A DNA stretch of 64,000 nt from the NCBI RefSeq assembly GCF_021412585.1, contig NZ_JAKCMI010000022.1, forward strand, positions 50,533-114,532, read 5' to 3'. The stretch comes from Halomonas alkalisoli (GTDB taxonomy: Bacteria; Pseudomonadota; Gammaproteobacteria; Pseudomonadales; Halomonadaceae). Within the stretch, counting starts at the first letter, position 1; each line of letters starts with the position of its first letter. Shown here piece by piece: positions 9,116 through 18,127 of the stretch. The position numbers and the translations under genes were made by a program. The notes under the pieces were generated by a model, which saw only the letters and a program-made list of their open reading frames with translations, made no database searches and was not told where the DNA came from.

Positions 9116-9232
9116 ATGTACTGGGATGACGCAGTTATTTTCGGGTTGGTCACCGTCGCAATGATGATCGCATTCATGGCAGGTTGGGTCGGTTTCGTAA
9201 TCCGCGACCATCGTCGCAAGAAGAAGCACTGA
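9116..9232 (+). CDS. ccoM: probable CcoM, small subunit of cbb3 cytochrome oxidase
   Basis: A 38-residue protein with one transmembrane helix (about 8-30) and a basic end RDHRRKKKH. The start MYWDDAVIFGLVTVAMMI follows the pattern M-[FY]-x-D-x-V-x-x-G-x-V-T-V known from Pseudomonas CcoM, a single-helix subunit that helps assemble or stabilise cbb3 oxidase. GGGGGAAA lies upstream of the ATG. The FNR/ANR-type promoter fits a micro-oxic oxidase component. The main ccoNOQP genes are not in the window. An unrelated one-helix microprotein remains possible. Confidence 0.65.
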   Translation: MYWDDAVIFGLVTVAMMIAFMAGWVGFVIRDHRRKKKH

Positions 9233-9261
9233 GCCAAGCTGCACAGCAAGTCGTCAGGGGA

Positions 9262-9312
9262 GGGGGGATTTTATCCCCCCAGTAGCCGGCCCGTCAGGGC
9301 CGGCATTTTTTT
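9262..9312 (+). terminator. tandem hairpins with T-run, intrinsic terminator
   Basis: Two stems follow each other: GGGGGGAT/ATCCCCCC with a TTT loop (9262-9280), then GCCGGCCC/GGGCCGGC with a GTCA loop (9285-9304) followed by ATTTTTTT. The second is a textbook rho-independent terminator isolating the microprotein gene from the next operon. Confidence 0.9.
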
Positions 9313-9399
9313 GTTCGTGATAGACTCTGCCAAAGTCCGGTAACAACAATCCGCAACAACAATAAACCAGCGTTACAACATGAAGGACGGAGGCAGCCC

Positions 9400-9882
9400 A
9401 TGTCATCTTCGCGACCTTTCATCTGTCTGGCGGCATGGTTGGCAGCAGGCCTGCTGCTGGCTGCTCCCGTTGCCGCAGCCAGCCCCGATCAGATCGTGTT
9501 GCAGCACAACGGGACGGAGATCCTTCTCTCCGTCCATGAGCTTCGTGAGCAGGCCGATGTCGAGTTCTCCTTCTACGATCCCTACCTGGCGGAAGAGGTC
9601 GAGATACGCGGCCTGATCTTCCGTGACCTGCTGACGGCACACCTGGGCGACGTGCCGGAAACGTTGCACTTTTATGCCTGGGACGAGTATGACGTTGCCC
9701 TCGGTGGCTGGAACGATGACAACTGGATACTGGTCACGCATCAGGATGGCGAGCCTCTGTCGCTGCGTGAGCGGGGCCCGGTAAGGCTGGTTGAGCGCGA
9801 CTACGGTGACCGGGATCCCGGGAATCTGCGCAATTTCAACGACTGGATCTGGATGATCAAGCGCATCGAGGCGGTGCCGTGA
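9400..9882 (+). CDS. periplasmic molybdopterin-oxidoreductase-fold protein
   Basis: A 160-residue protein with a signal peptide (about 1-27, hydrophobic core ending PVAAAS). The mature part (VHELREQADVEFSFYDPY, GLIFRDLLTAHLG, ERDYGDRDPGNLRNFNDWIWMIKRIE) resembles the sulfite-oxidase-like molybdopterin-binding fold used as a ligand or partner module. It is too short for a full enzyme, and I see no Cys ligand for molybdenum. It overlaps the following GGDEF gene by 4 bases and probably feeds a periplasmic signal to it. GGAGG precedes the start. Confidence 0.6.
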   Translation: MSSSRPFICLAAWLAAGLLLAAPVAAASPDQIVLQHNGTEILLSVHELREQADVEFSFYDPYLAEEVEIRGLIFRDLLTAHLGDVPETLHFYAWDEYDVALGGWNDDNWILVTHQDGEPLSLRERGPVRLVERDYGDRDPGNLRNFNDWIWMIKRIEAVP

Positions 9883-11027
9883 AACCGGCTCCTCGCTGGA
9901 GACGGCATCTGGGGTGGCTGTGGCTCAGCCTGATGAGCTTTACGCTCTTGATGTTGCTGATCGCCTACCAGACCCGCTGGGTCTATCCCGAGATACACGC
10001 CTACTTCAGTCAGGCCGGTAACCTGACCGGCCAGCAACTGGCCACGCGTTCCCGCGACTACCTGCAGGAGAGCCTGGATCTCCTGCTGGAGGATTCGTTG
10101 AACGAGGAGAACCGACATCAGGCGCATTTCCAGTTGGAACTGGCCTATAGCCTGTTTGACATCGGCCTGTATCGCAACGAGTACAGCTGTACGCGGCCGA
10201 GCCTGGCCGCGCTCGATGAGCTGAAGGTGAAGCTCCGCTCGGGTCAGGGCGTGCTGGCCAGTGACCTCCGCCACAGCCTGCTGGCACCGATTCGCTGTCT
10301 CACCGAAATCGAGATGCACCAGCTGGATCGGCGCAACAGCGTCACGGCAGCCTTTGTTGAAGACACTCGCCGGCACCAGGGGCAGGTGTTGATCGGCAGC
10401 CTGGTGATCTTCCTCCTCGGGCTGACCTTCTGGTGGATGCACGAGCGACATCGACGCAGTGCCGAGCGTGCCACCCGGGAAAGCCTGGAGTGGATGACGC
10501 GTGCACTCAGCGACCCGCTCACAGGCGTTGGCAATCGCAGCGCACTTCATCAGGATGTGCTGGCCTGCGAGGGCCAACCCATGGGGCTGATTCTGATCGA
10601 TATCGACTTCTTCAAGCAGTATAACGACTGCCTGGGGCACCCCGACGGGGACAAGCTGTTGCGCGACCTGGCTCGGCTCATCGACGAGACGCTGGGTGGA
10701 CAGGCGCGACTCTATCGCATGGGCGGCGATGAATTCGCCGCCCTGTTCGACTGTGCCGACGATGGTGTGTTGACCGGGCACTGCGAGCGGTTGGTGGGTG
10801 GCCTGCGCGAGGCGGCCCTGCACCATCCTGACCATCCCAGCGCCGCCACCGTCACCTTCAGCGTGGGGGCGGCACGCTTCATCGCCGGCCAGGCCGGTGT
10901 CGATGCCGGCTATGCCGCCGCGGACCAGGCCCTCTACCGGGTCAAGGCCGGAGGGCGCGACGGGTGGCAGGTGGCAGAAGCGAAAGTGGTCGCTGACAAC
11001 GGCGACCTGAAGCTCGAACGCAGTTGA
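9879..11027 (+). CDS. membrane diguanylate cyclase
   Basis: A 382-residue protein with TM helices at about 13-30 and 169-187 flanking a periplasmic helical sensor region with two Cys (103 and 140). A GGDEF domain follows, with DPLTGVGNR (212-220), the metal Asp in IDIDFFKQYND and an intact GGDEF at 282-286. The residues before GGDEF do not form an RxxD inhibitory site. It should therefore make c-di-GMP without classical product inhibition. Translation is coupled to the upstream periplasmic protein through a GTGA overlap, using a GTG start. Confidence 0.85.
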   Translation: MKPAPRWRRHLGWLWLSLMSFTLLMLLIAYQTRWVYPEIHAYFSQAGNLTGQQLATRSRDYLQESLDLLLEDSLNEENRHQAHFQLELAYSLFDIGLYRNEYSCTRPSLAALDELKVKLRSGQGVLASDLRHSLLAPIRCLTEIEMHQLDRRNSVTAAFVEDTRRHQGQVLIGSLVIFLLGLTFWWMHERHRRSAERATRESLEWMTRALSDPLTGVGNRSALHQDVLACEGQPMGLILIDIDFFKQYNDCLGHPDGDKLLRDLARLIDETLGGQARLYRMGGDEFAALFDCADDGVLTGHCERLVGGLREAALHHPDHPSAATVTFSVGAARFIAGQAGVDAGYAAADQALYRVKAGGRDGWQVAEAKVVADNGDLKLERS

Positions 11028-11103
11028 TGCTGACGGTATCAGCCAGGCACCAGCCAATGCGCGTCGTGAGCAAAATTCGCCCCGCCGTCTGTGTGCCGGT
11101 ACG

Positions 11104-11550
11104 TCAGGTGGTCGGTGGCGGGGTTTGATAACGCATGATCTCACCATGCAACGGCGCCAGGCGCCGCAGCAGCCTGTTACGCGCCCCCAGAGGAATCCCC
11201 TCGTCAATCAACGCTTGTTCCATATGCCCAACCAGACGATTGAAGTCGGCGTTGTCGATGCCCATGTGCTGATGCGCGCGATCCATGGGCGGGCCCTGGT
11301 AGCGGCAGGGGCCATCGGCCAGGTCGCATAGCTGCTGTTCCAGCGAAGCGACGAAGTGGTCGATATTGGTGTGGGTGAAAAAGCCGATGAGCTGTGGGTC
11401 GTCGGCGATGCGATACATGAGGTTTTCGACCACCATGGCCAGCCTCGGCTTGCCACCGAGCTGCTGGTAAAGTGTGGGCTCGGCTGGGCGTTGAGCGCAG
11501 CCGCCCAGCAATAGCACCATTGCAAGGGCTGTCGTCCACAGGGCTTTCAT
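11104..11550 (-). CDS. truncated (group I-like) haemoglobin lipoprotein
   Basis: A 148-residue protein with a lipoprotein signal peptide (lipobox LLGGC, Cys18) followed by a 2-on-2 globin: YQQLGGKPRLAMVVENLMYR, DDPQLIGFF and the proximal-His segment AHQHMGID (His93). The usual B10 Tyr position appears shifted (LMYR), so ligand chemistry may differ. An exported, lipid-anchored truncated globin should sense or bind O2/NO at the envelope. The ATG at 11550 has GGAG 9 bases upstream. It is the last gene after the barrel gene on the same strand (52-base gap). Confidence 0.8.
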   Translation of the reverse strand: MKALWTTALAMVLLLGGCAQRPAEPTLYQQLGGKPRLAMVVENLMYRIADDPQLIGFFTHTNIDHFVASLEQQLCDLADGPCRYQGPPMDRAHQHMGIDNADFNRLVGHMEQALIDEGIPLGARNRLLRRLAPLHGEIMRYQTPPPTT

Positions 11551-11602
11551 GCGCTTTTCTCCGGTAACATTCATCACCAATATGATTCAGCACCCATAGG
11601 GC

Positions 11603-12463
11603 TCAGAAGGCGAACTGTATCGATAGATAGCCGCCGCGCTGACGCTCGAGCCCGGCGATCGAGCCAAGGTCCAGTGCGGCAGCTGTCAGCGACAGGTGGG
11701 GGCTGAAGAAGTAGGCCGAGTAGAGGCTGCGCCAATCGTCTTCACGGGCAAAGGAGAGGTTGTCGGGCATCTGTCGATATTCCGCCCCGACGACCCAGCG
11801 CCGGGTCAGGAACATCCCGGCCGCGCCTTCCGCTACCAGTGAGCGTCCCCCCTCCCTATCGCCCCCAAACCCCAGCAGGCCACCCTGGTTGGCAGACGTC
11901 GAGCGCAGGGTGAGGTTGAGTAGCAGGTTTCGCTCGGCCACGGCGGCAAGCAACAGCTTGCTGCCGCTCAGGTAGATGTCGCTTCCCCGCGTGCTGGTGG
12001 CGCCCACTGCCAATGGCAGGGTGCCGTCCTCCAGTTGCTTATGTTGCACGCCCAGGCTCCATATCCCCCAGGGGTGGTAGATCAGGTCACCGACCAGCCG
12101 CAACTTGGCGCCCGCGACCTGCTGCTCGAGGCGACCACCCAGCGTGTCCAGGTCAAGGCGCTGGCGAGCAAGACTGAGTTCCAGGCGGTCATGCAGGTTG
12201 AGGGCAACACCGCCCACCGTCAGTCGATAGTCCCTCAGTGGTGCGACGCTGGCGAAGGCGGTCGCGGCCAGTTCGCCTTCGCTGGCGTTGCCCGCCAGTA
12301 CTCCCCATGGCGACAGGCCGCCACCGGCGGCTCCTTCGATCTGGCTGACGCCGCCGGTGGCGAGCAGGCGGCTACCGGCGAGGGCGGGGCCGCTGATCAG
12401 GCACAGGGCGAGCAGTACGCTGGCCAGCATCCATGCCGGCAGGACGGAGCGGCAAGTCGTCAT
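11603..12463 (-). CDS. DUF3034-type outer-membrane beta-barrel protein
   Basis: A 286-residue protein with a signal peptide (about 1-29, ending PALA) and then alternating amphipathic strands rich in Gly/Leu/Tyr. It ends in a terminal Phe (YLSIQFAF), the outer-membrane barrel assembly signal. The opening RLLATGGVSQIEGAAGGGLSPWG (given here as residues 32-54) is typical of DUF3034. Its start overlaps the stop of the upstream GGDEF-EAL gene by 4 bases, so the two are translationally coupled. Transported substrate unknown. Confidence 0.75.
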   Translation of the reverse strand: MTTCRSVLPAWMLASVLLALCLISGPALAGSRLLATGGVSQIEGAAGGGLSPWGVLAGNASEGELAATAFASVAPLRDYRLTVGGVALNLHDRLELSLARQRLDLDTLGGRLEQQVAGAKLRLVGDLIYHPWGIWSLGVQHKQLEDGTLPLAVGATSTRGSDIYLSGSKLLLAAVAERNLLLNLTLRSTSANQGGLLGFGGDREGGRSLVAEGAAGMFLTRRWVVGAEYRQMPDNLSFAREDDWRSLYSAYFFSPHLSLTAAALDLGSIAGLERQRGGYLSIQFAF

Positions 12464-14802
12464 TTGGCATGCCTCGTCGCGGAGAGGGGGAATGGGTTAT
12501 TGCCACCCAGCCATTCGATCACGCTGTCGGCGGGCAGGGGGCGAGCGATCCAATACCCCTGCAGGAAGTCACAGCCGTACTCCTTCAGAAGCCCCGCGCT
12601 GGCTTCATTCTCGACCCCTTCGGCCACGATGCGTAGCCCCAGGCTATGGCCCATTTCGATGGTGGAGCGCACGATCGTGGCGTCATCATCTTCACTGTCG
12701 AGCTGGAGGATGAAGGATTTATCGATCTTGAGTGCGCCAACCGGCAGCCGTTTGAGCTGTGCCAGCGAAGAGTAGCCAGTGCCGAAGTCGTCTACGGATA
12801 TTGTCAGGCCCGCCTGCCGCAGGCGGTTGAGTGATTGGCTGGCCAGGGTCGCGTCCTCCATGACGGCGCTCTCGGTGATCTCGAGTGCCAGCTGGTCGGC
12901 TTGCAAGCCATGGTGGCGCAGGTGGTTGAGCAGCAGGTCGACCAGGTCGGTATCGCCGAGGTCCGCGGCGGAGAGGTTGATCGCCACGGAGAGATGCTGT
13001 CCCTGGCGCTGCCAGGCGGCAAGCTGGCTGCATACGGCGTTGAACATCCAGCGGCTCAATGGCCGTATGTTGCCGGAGCGCTCGGCCAGAGTGATGAACT
13101 CATCGGGAGAAATAAAACCGAGGGAGGGGTGCTGCCAGCGCATCAAGGCCTCGAATTCCACCACTTCACCGCTACTGGCATCGATCTTGGGCTGGTAGAC
13201 CATGTGCAGCTGATCGCAGGTCACGGCGCTCTGCAGGTCGCGGATCAGAGTGAGCTGGCGCAGGTGCTCCTCGTCCTGGCCCTCGAGGTAGCGTTGATGG
13301 CTTTGGTGTCGAGCACTCGCCGCATGCAGGGCGATATCGGCCCGGCGCAGCAGCAGGTTGACGTCGTTGCCATGGTCAGGGTAATTCGCTTCGCCAACGA
13401 GCAGGTCCGGATGGATTGGCGATCCATTGAGGTCGATGGGTTGCGAGAGCCCTGCCCGAAGTGACTCGACCCAGCGGTCATCGCATGCCGAGACATCGAC
13501 CACCAGCAGGAACTCGTCCGTACCGAGGCGGTAGGCGTTGCGCACGGGGGAAGGAAGGTCTCTGAGCCGCTGGGCCAGGGTGATCAGTACGCGATCGCCA
13601 AGGGCGTAGCCAAAGGTGTCATTGATGCGCCGAAAATCGAGTATCTCCATGCGTAGCAAGCTGAACCGGGTCTGCTGGCGGACCAGAACCTCGATATCAT
13701 CCTGGGCCGAGCTGCGATTGGGCAGGCCGGTAAGCCGGTCATGGCGGGACTGATGCAACAGGCTCTGCTCGCGCTGGCGGATGTCTTCCTGCATGGAGAG
13801 CAGCGTACCCGCCAGAAGGCCTATCTCGCCATGCGGGGTTACATCCACGCTTTTCAGATTCTGTCCCCGACCGATATTCCTGGCGGCATCGGCCAGTACG
13901 CTCAAGGGGCGGCTCATGCTTCTAGCACTCCAGGCCGCCAGGGCCGCCGTTAAGAGCAGGATCACGGCGATGACGCCACCCAACTGCCACTGCAGATCGC
14001 GATAGGCGCCGAGGAGGCTGGAGCGGGATGCCTGGACGACCGCATAGGTTTGGTTGCCGGCATCACTTTGCAGGAGCTGTGCACGAGTAAGGTAGCGATC
14101 GTCCTCGGTGAAGGCGCTCGTCTGAAGGAAGCGCCCGGAGTCGAGCTCGGCGGTGAGTCGTCGGAGGGCTGCGGCGTCGAGGTCCTCCCGCGACGAAACC
14201 CGGTGCCCCGGCCCACCGCTGCTATTCCGGTGGGTGATGAAGCTGATGTCCAATCGGGTCAGGGCGTGGATCTCGCTGGCCAGTGCCTGGTCGATCATGA
14301 AACCCATGCCGACCCAGCCGATCAGGTTGGGAGCACGAACCGGCAACAACACGAACTCGTAGGGCTTACCCTCCTGAATAACGACCTCGACGGCTGCACC
14401 CGTCTCCCGCGCCTGCTCCCAAAGTGCGGGGAAGGGCATTGCCGTTCCCTGGGGGTGGTGGCTGCTTGCCAGCAGCGTGCCGTCGAGGTCGCCGAGCAAT
14501 ACCATGTCGGCACCGGCGCGATCGCCGTGATTGGCGAGCACCGACTGCAGCGTGCCGGTGTCCCGGGTGGCGACAGCACTCTTGAAGCCGAAATCATTGG
14601 CGAGGATCTCGACGTTGCCTTGCAGGAATCGGCCGCGCTCGTCGAGCACCTGCTCGAGGACGCGGAGCCCGACGCCCAGGTCGCGATTCCCTTTTTCCAG
14701 CGCATCCTGGGTGATCGCGCGCAGGAGTGCACCGCCGGTGACCAGCTGTGACACCACCACAACCAGCAGCATGACCACCAATAGGCGCAAGCGGAATGTC
14801 AT
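12460..14802 (-). CDS. sensor GGDEF-EAL protein, probable c-di-GMP phosphodiesterase
   Basis: A 780-residue inner-membrane protein: TM helix 5-27, a periplasmic double-Cache-like sensor (about 28-275), TM helix (about 277-298), HAMP, GGDEF, EAL. The GGDEF core is degenerate (GTDEF), so cyclase activity is unlikely. The EAL domain keeps the catalytic pattern: FEALMRW, INLSAADL, LEITES, DDFGTGYSSL, LKIDKSF, EGVE and LQGY. It should hydrolyse c-di-GMP under control of its periplasmic sensor. It sits 9 bases after the cupredoxin gene and overlaps the barrel gene, so these three form one operon. Confidence 0.88.
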   Translation of the reverse strand: MTFRLRLLVVMLLVVVVSQLVTGGALLRAITQDALEKGNRDLGVGLRVLEQVLDERGRFLQGNVEILANDFGFKSAVATRDTGTLQSVLANHGDRAGADMVLLGDLDGTLLASSHHPQGTAMPFPALWEQARETGAAVEVVIQEGKPYEFVLLPVRAPNLIGWVGMGFMIDQALASEIHALTRLDISFITHRNSSGGPGHRVSSREDLDAAALRRLTAELDSGRFLQTSAFTEDDRYLTRAQLLQSDAGNQTYAVVQASRSSLLGAYRDLQWQLGGVIAVILLLTAALAAWSARSMSRPLSVLADAARNIGRGQNLKSVDVTPHGEIGLLAGTLLSMQEDIRQREQSLLHQSRHDRLTGLPNRSSAQDDIEVLVRQQTRFSLLRMEILDFRRINDTFGYALGDRVLITLAQRLRDLPSPVRNAYRLGTDEFLLVVDVSACDDRWVESLRAGLSQPIDLNGSPIHPDLLVGEANYPDHGNDVNLLLRRADIALHAASARHQSHQRYLEGQDEEHLRQLTLIRDLQSAVTCDQLHMVYQPKIDASSGEVVEFEALMRWQHPSLGFISPDEFITLAERSGNIRPLSRWMFNAVCSQLAAWQRQGQHLSVAINLSAADLGDTDLVDLLLNHLRHHGLQADQLALEITESAVMEDATLASQSLNRLRQAGLTISVDDFGTGYSSLAQLKRLPVGALKIDKSFILQLDSEDDDATIVRSTIEMGHSLGLRIVAEGVENEASAGLLKEYGCDFLQGYWIARPLPADSVIEWLGGNNPFPLSATRHAK

Positions 14803-14811
14803 ATCGCCATC

Positions 14812-15489
14812 TCAGTTCTGCTCGGCGTGCTGTTGGGCGGCATCGCGGAAGCGTTGCTGCAGGGGGGAAAGCGTCTCTGGCGGCGGCGGCGTTCCCTCGA
14901 GTGACAGCGACACCGTCAGTGACTGACCGAACGCCACGCTGCCTTCCCACCATTGCTGGTGCGTATCCGATAGCTGAGGATGCCAGACGCGTACATCGTG
15001 GCTGCCTGCGGGCAAGCCATCGAACTCGGCCACGCCATCATCGGCGGTGACGGCGACATGCAGGGCATCGCTGACGACGATGAAGGCCTGCATCTGATCA
15101 TGAATGTTGCAGCCCAACACCACGACACCGGGACGGTCGAAGTGCACCGGAGGCGGTGTCTCTTGCAGATAGAGCTCAAGGTCGAAGACCTTTGCCGGGG
15201 AGAATGAGTAGACGTGATGCCGGGTGGTGTCGCGGTTGGGAAAGCTCACTGCGCTGCCGGTAGGAATGACCGAAACGTGGGGGTGGAAGGCCGCGTCACG
15301 CTGCATGACCTCGGCAGACTGCGTCGGCTCCGCTGTACCGGTCTGGATCTCGACCACGGCATTCTCAAGCGGGTCACCGCTGTCCGCATCGATGATGACG
15401 ATGCGGGTGGCCTGTGCGGTCGGGGCCAGCAGTCCCAGGCAAAGAAACAGCCAGGCGGCCCTGGCGAGTGTGCCGCACGGGTGGGTCAT
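14812..15489 (-). CDS. exported cupredoxin-like protein (methylamine-utilization type)
   Basis: A 225-residue protein with a signal peptide (1-27). A first domain has SVIPTGSAVSFPN and RHHVYSF (His91/92); GVVVLGCNIHDQM supplies Cys127, His130 and Met133, giving a His-Cys-His-Met type 1 copper set. A carboxypeptidase-regulatory-like beta domain follows (EFDGLPAGSHDVRVWHP). Proteins like this are often annotated as methylamine utilization proteins without evidence of that role. As first gene of the operon with the Cache-GGDEF-EAL protein, it could pass a copper or redox signal in the periplasm (inference). Confidence 0.8.
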   Translation of the reverse strand: MTHPCGTLARAAWLFLCLGLLAPTAQATRIVIIDADSGDPLENAVVEIQTGTAEPTQSAEVMQRDAAFHPHVSVIPTGSAVSFPNRDTTRHHVYSFSPAKVFDLELYLQETPPPVHFDRPGVVVLGCNIHDQMQAFIVVSDALHVAVTADDGVAEFDGLPAGSHDVRVWHPQLSDTHQQWWEGSVAFGQSLTVSLSLEGTPPPPETLSPLQQRFRDAAQQHAEQN

Positions 15490-15577
15490 GGGGGGCTCCT
15501 ATGGCTGAGAATCGTCGGGGCATGTTGCCTATCCCATATCGGCAGGTGCGCCTGAAATCTTGAACAGGGGCTCAGGT

Positions 15578-16249
15578 TCAGCGAGCAATCCACCAGTGGC
15601 TGCGCCAGGCGGCCATCACCCGTTCCGGGTACCAGGTCTTCCCCAGGCTGCCGTTGTAGCGGGCAAGCGCCCGGGTGAGATCGCCGCGCTCCACGGCCAG
15701 GTAGTGGGCGAGGATGGTGCTGCCGTAGCGCAGGTTGAGCCAGGGGTCCTTGAGCTCATCCGCCGGGCGGCCGAGTTCGCGAATCCAGAAGGGCATGATC
15801 TGCATCAGCCCCACGGCACCGGCCGAGGAGACGGCGTCGGCCCGAAAGGCGCTTTCCACCTGGATCACCGCGAGCACGATTTCCGGCGACAGGCCCGCCA
15901 GGCGCGACTCGTGATAGATTCGCCCCAGCATCTCCTTGCGCAGTTCGGCGTCCGAGACGTAGCGGGCCAGGCGCGGCTCCATCTCGTTCATCCACTGGCG
16001 TGCCGCCCATACCGACTCCGCCGGCAGCTCCGCCGTGGTGACCGCGTCGAGGGTCGCCCGCAGCGAGGGGGGAATGTCCGGCAGCACCTGAACCCGGGGC
16101 TGCGTCGGCAGATCGTTCGCGGAAAGCGTGTTGGTCGACAGCGCGCCGAGGAAACCCGCCTCATCGACGCCGGCCCCTTCGTTCGCCTGGGCGCCGCCGC
16201 CTGGCAGGGCGATGAATCCGACCACCAGCCAGGCGGCGAGCGGCGGCAT
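15578..16249 (-). CDS. lytic transglycosylase (SLT domain)
   Basis: A 223-residue exported protein: signal peptide about 1-22, then an SLT-type goose-lysozyme fold at about 105-215 with catalytic Glu132 in AVIQVESAFR, AGAVGLMQIMP and ARYNGS. It cleaves peptidoglycan glycan strands to 1,6-anhydro products, the substrates of the AmpG/AmiD recycling route. I use the ATG at 16249; an upstream TTG at 16264 would overlap the proS stop. It follows proS by 4 bases, so the two are probably co-transcribed. Confidence 0.85.
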   Translation of the reverse strand: MPPLAAWLVVGFIALPGGGAQANEGAGVDEAGFLGALSTNTLSANDLPTQPRVQVLPDIPPSLRATLDAVTTAELPAESVWAARQWMNEMEPRLARYVSDAELRKEMLGRIYHESRLAGLSPEIVLAVIQVESAFRADAVSSAGAVGLMQIMPFWIRELGRPADELKDPWLNLRYGSTILAHYLAVERGDLTRALARYNGSLGKTWYPERVMAAWRSHWWIAR

Positions 16250-16253
16250 TGGC

Positions 16254-17975
16254 CTAGCCTTCAAACCGCTCGCGCAGGAAGGCGAGGATACTGTCCGCCG
16301 GCACCATGGTCGCTTCGCTGTCGCGCCGCCCCTTGTACTCCAGCTCGCCGTTGTCCAGGCCCCGGTCGCCTACCACCAGGCGGTGGGGGATGCCGGTCAG
16401 CTCCTGGTCGGCGAATTTCACGCCCGGGCGCAGGTCGCGATCGTCCAGCAACACGTCGAAGCCGGCGGCGGTGAGTTCGGCATAGAGACGCTCGGACTCC
16501 TCGCGAACCCGCTGCGACTTGTGGGCGTTCATCGGCACCAGGGTAATGTGGAAGGGGGCGATGGCGTCGGGCCAGATAATGCCGTTCTCGTCGTAATTCT
16601 GTTCGATGGCGGCGGCCACCACGCGGGTCACGCCGATGCCGTAGCAGCCCATCCAGGGGTGGGCGGCCTTGCCGTTATCGTCGAGCACCGTGGCGTTCAT
16701 GGCTTCGGAGTACTTCTTGCCCAGTTGGAAGACGTGGCCCACCTCGATGCCGCGCTTGATGGAGAGCGTGCCCTTGCCATCCGGCGAGGGGTCGCCCTCG
16801 ACCACGTTGCGCAGGTCGGCAACCTGGGGCAGGGGCGCATCACGCTCCCAGTTGATGCCGAAGTAGTGCTTGCCATCGACGTTGGCGCCGGCGCCGAAGT
16901 CGCTCATCAGCGCCACGCTGCGGTCGATGATGATCGGCATGTCGAGATTCACCGGGCCCAGCGAGCCCGGGCCGGCACCCACCACGGCACGGATCTCCTC
17001 CTCCGTGGCCATGGTCAGCGGCTCGGCCACCTCGGGCAGGTTCACCGCCTTGATCTCGTTGAGCTCGTGGTCGCCACGTACCAGCAGGGCAATCAGCCCG
17101 CCCTCCGCGGCACGCACCATCAGCGTCTTGATGGTCTTCTCGATGGGCAGGCCGTGCTGCTCCACCAGGGCGGCGATGGTCTTGGCATTGGGCGTGTCGA
17201 CCAGGCGCAGCGCTTCGCTCGGCGCGGCGCGCTCGGGATTGGAGCCCAGCGGCGCCGGCAGGGCTTCGGCCTTCTCGATATTGGCGGCGTAGTCGGACTC
17301 GTTGGAGAAGACGATGGCGTCTTCGCCGGAGTCGGCCAGCACGTGGAACTCGTGGGAGTCGGTGCCGCCGATGGCGCCGGTGTCGGCCAGTACGGGACGG
17401 AAGTCCAGGCCCAGGCGGGTGAAGATGCGCACATAGGCATCGTACATCGCCTGGTAGGTCTCCTTCAGGGAGGCCTGGTCGATATGGAAGGAGTAGGCGT
17501 CCTTCATGATGAACTCGCGGGAGCGCATCACCCCGAAACGCGGGCGGATCTCGTCGCGAAACTTGGTCTGGATCTGGTAGAAGTTGGCCGGCAGCTGCTT
17601 GTAGCTCGCCAGCTCGCGGCGCATCAGATCGGTGATCACCTCTTCATGGGTGGGGCCGACGCAGTAGTCGCGCTCATGGCGGTCCTTCAGGCGCAGCAGC
17701 TCGGGGCCGTACTGTTCCCAGCGGCCGGACTCCTGCCACAGCTCGGCGGGCTGCACCGCCGGCATCAGCACCTCCTGGGCACCGGCGCGGTCCATCTCCT
17801 CGCGCACGATTCGCTCCACCTTGCGCAGCGTGCGCAGGCCGACCGGCAGCCACGTATAGAGGCCGGAAGTGAGGCGGCGGATCATGCCGGCGCGCAGCAT
17901 CAGCTGGTGGCTGATCACTTCGGCGTCGGCGGGTGTTTCCTTCAGGGTGGCGATCAACAGTTGGGTGGCGCGCAT
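16254..17975 (-). CDS. proS: prolyl-tRNA synthetase
   Basis: A 573-residue class II synthetase. It begins [20 protein letters not shown] and has the bacterial ProS insertion (YbaK-like editing domain, about 225-400) between motifs 2 and 3. Class II motifs are visible as [17 protein letters not shown] and [12 protein letters not shown], with the anticodon-binding domain at the C-terminus. It charges tRNA-Pro and edits Ala-tRNA-Pro. Length matches E. coli ProS (572). The ATG at 17975 is fixed by homology. A 22-bp palindrome lies about 150 bases upstream. Confidence 0.97.
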   Translation of the reverse strand: MRATQLLIATLKETPADAEVISHQLMLRAGMIRRLTSGLYTWLPVGLRTLRKVERIVREEMDRAGAQEVLMPAVQPAELWQESGRWEQYGPELLRLKDRHERDYCVGPTHEEVITDLMRRELASYKQLPANFYQIQTKFRDEIRPRFGVMRSREFIMKDAYSFHIDQASLKETYQAMYDAYVRIFTRLGLDFRPVLADTGAIGGTDSHEFHVLADSGEDAIVFSNESDYAANIEKAEALPAPLGSNPERAAPSEALRLVDTPNAKTIAALVEQHGLPIEKTIKTLMVRAAEGGLIALLVRGDHELNEIKAVNLPEVAEPLTMATEEEIRAVVGAGPGSLGPVNLDMPIIIDRSVALMSDFGAGANVDGKHYFGINWERDAPLPQVADLRNVVEGDPSPDGKGTLSIKRGIEVGHVFQLGKKYSEAMNATVLDDNGKAAHPWMGCYGIGVTRVVAAAIEQNYDENGIIWPDAIAPFHITLVPMNAHKSQRVREESERLYAELTAAGFDVLLDDRDLRPGVKFADQELTGIPHRLVVGDRGLDNGELEYKGRRDSEATMVPADSILAFLRERFEG

Positions 17976-18127
17976 GGGTCCGGCGTTTCCTTCCAGCATG
18001 GGCTTGACATGAGTCGGCGTGCCGCGACGAGCGGCGTTCGGGGCATTGTACGGGCAACGGGTAGCGGCGGCAAAAGAGTGAGCTGGTGAACAGGCGAGGA
18101 GCGCCGAGGACAGGCCGAAGAGGAGGT

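Noticed and set aside
16128..18089. 653-codon open frame opposite proS
   Set aside because: It is the mirror of a well-conserved synthetase gene; the composition (Gly/Val/His/Gln-rich) is typical of an antisense frame in GC-rich DNA.
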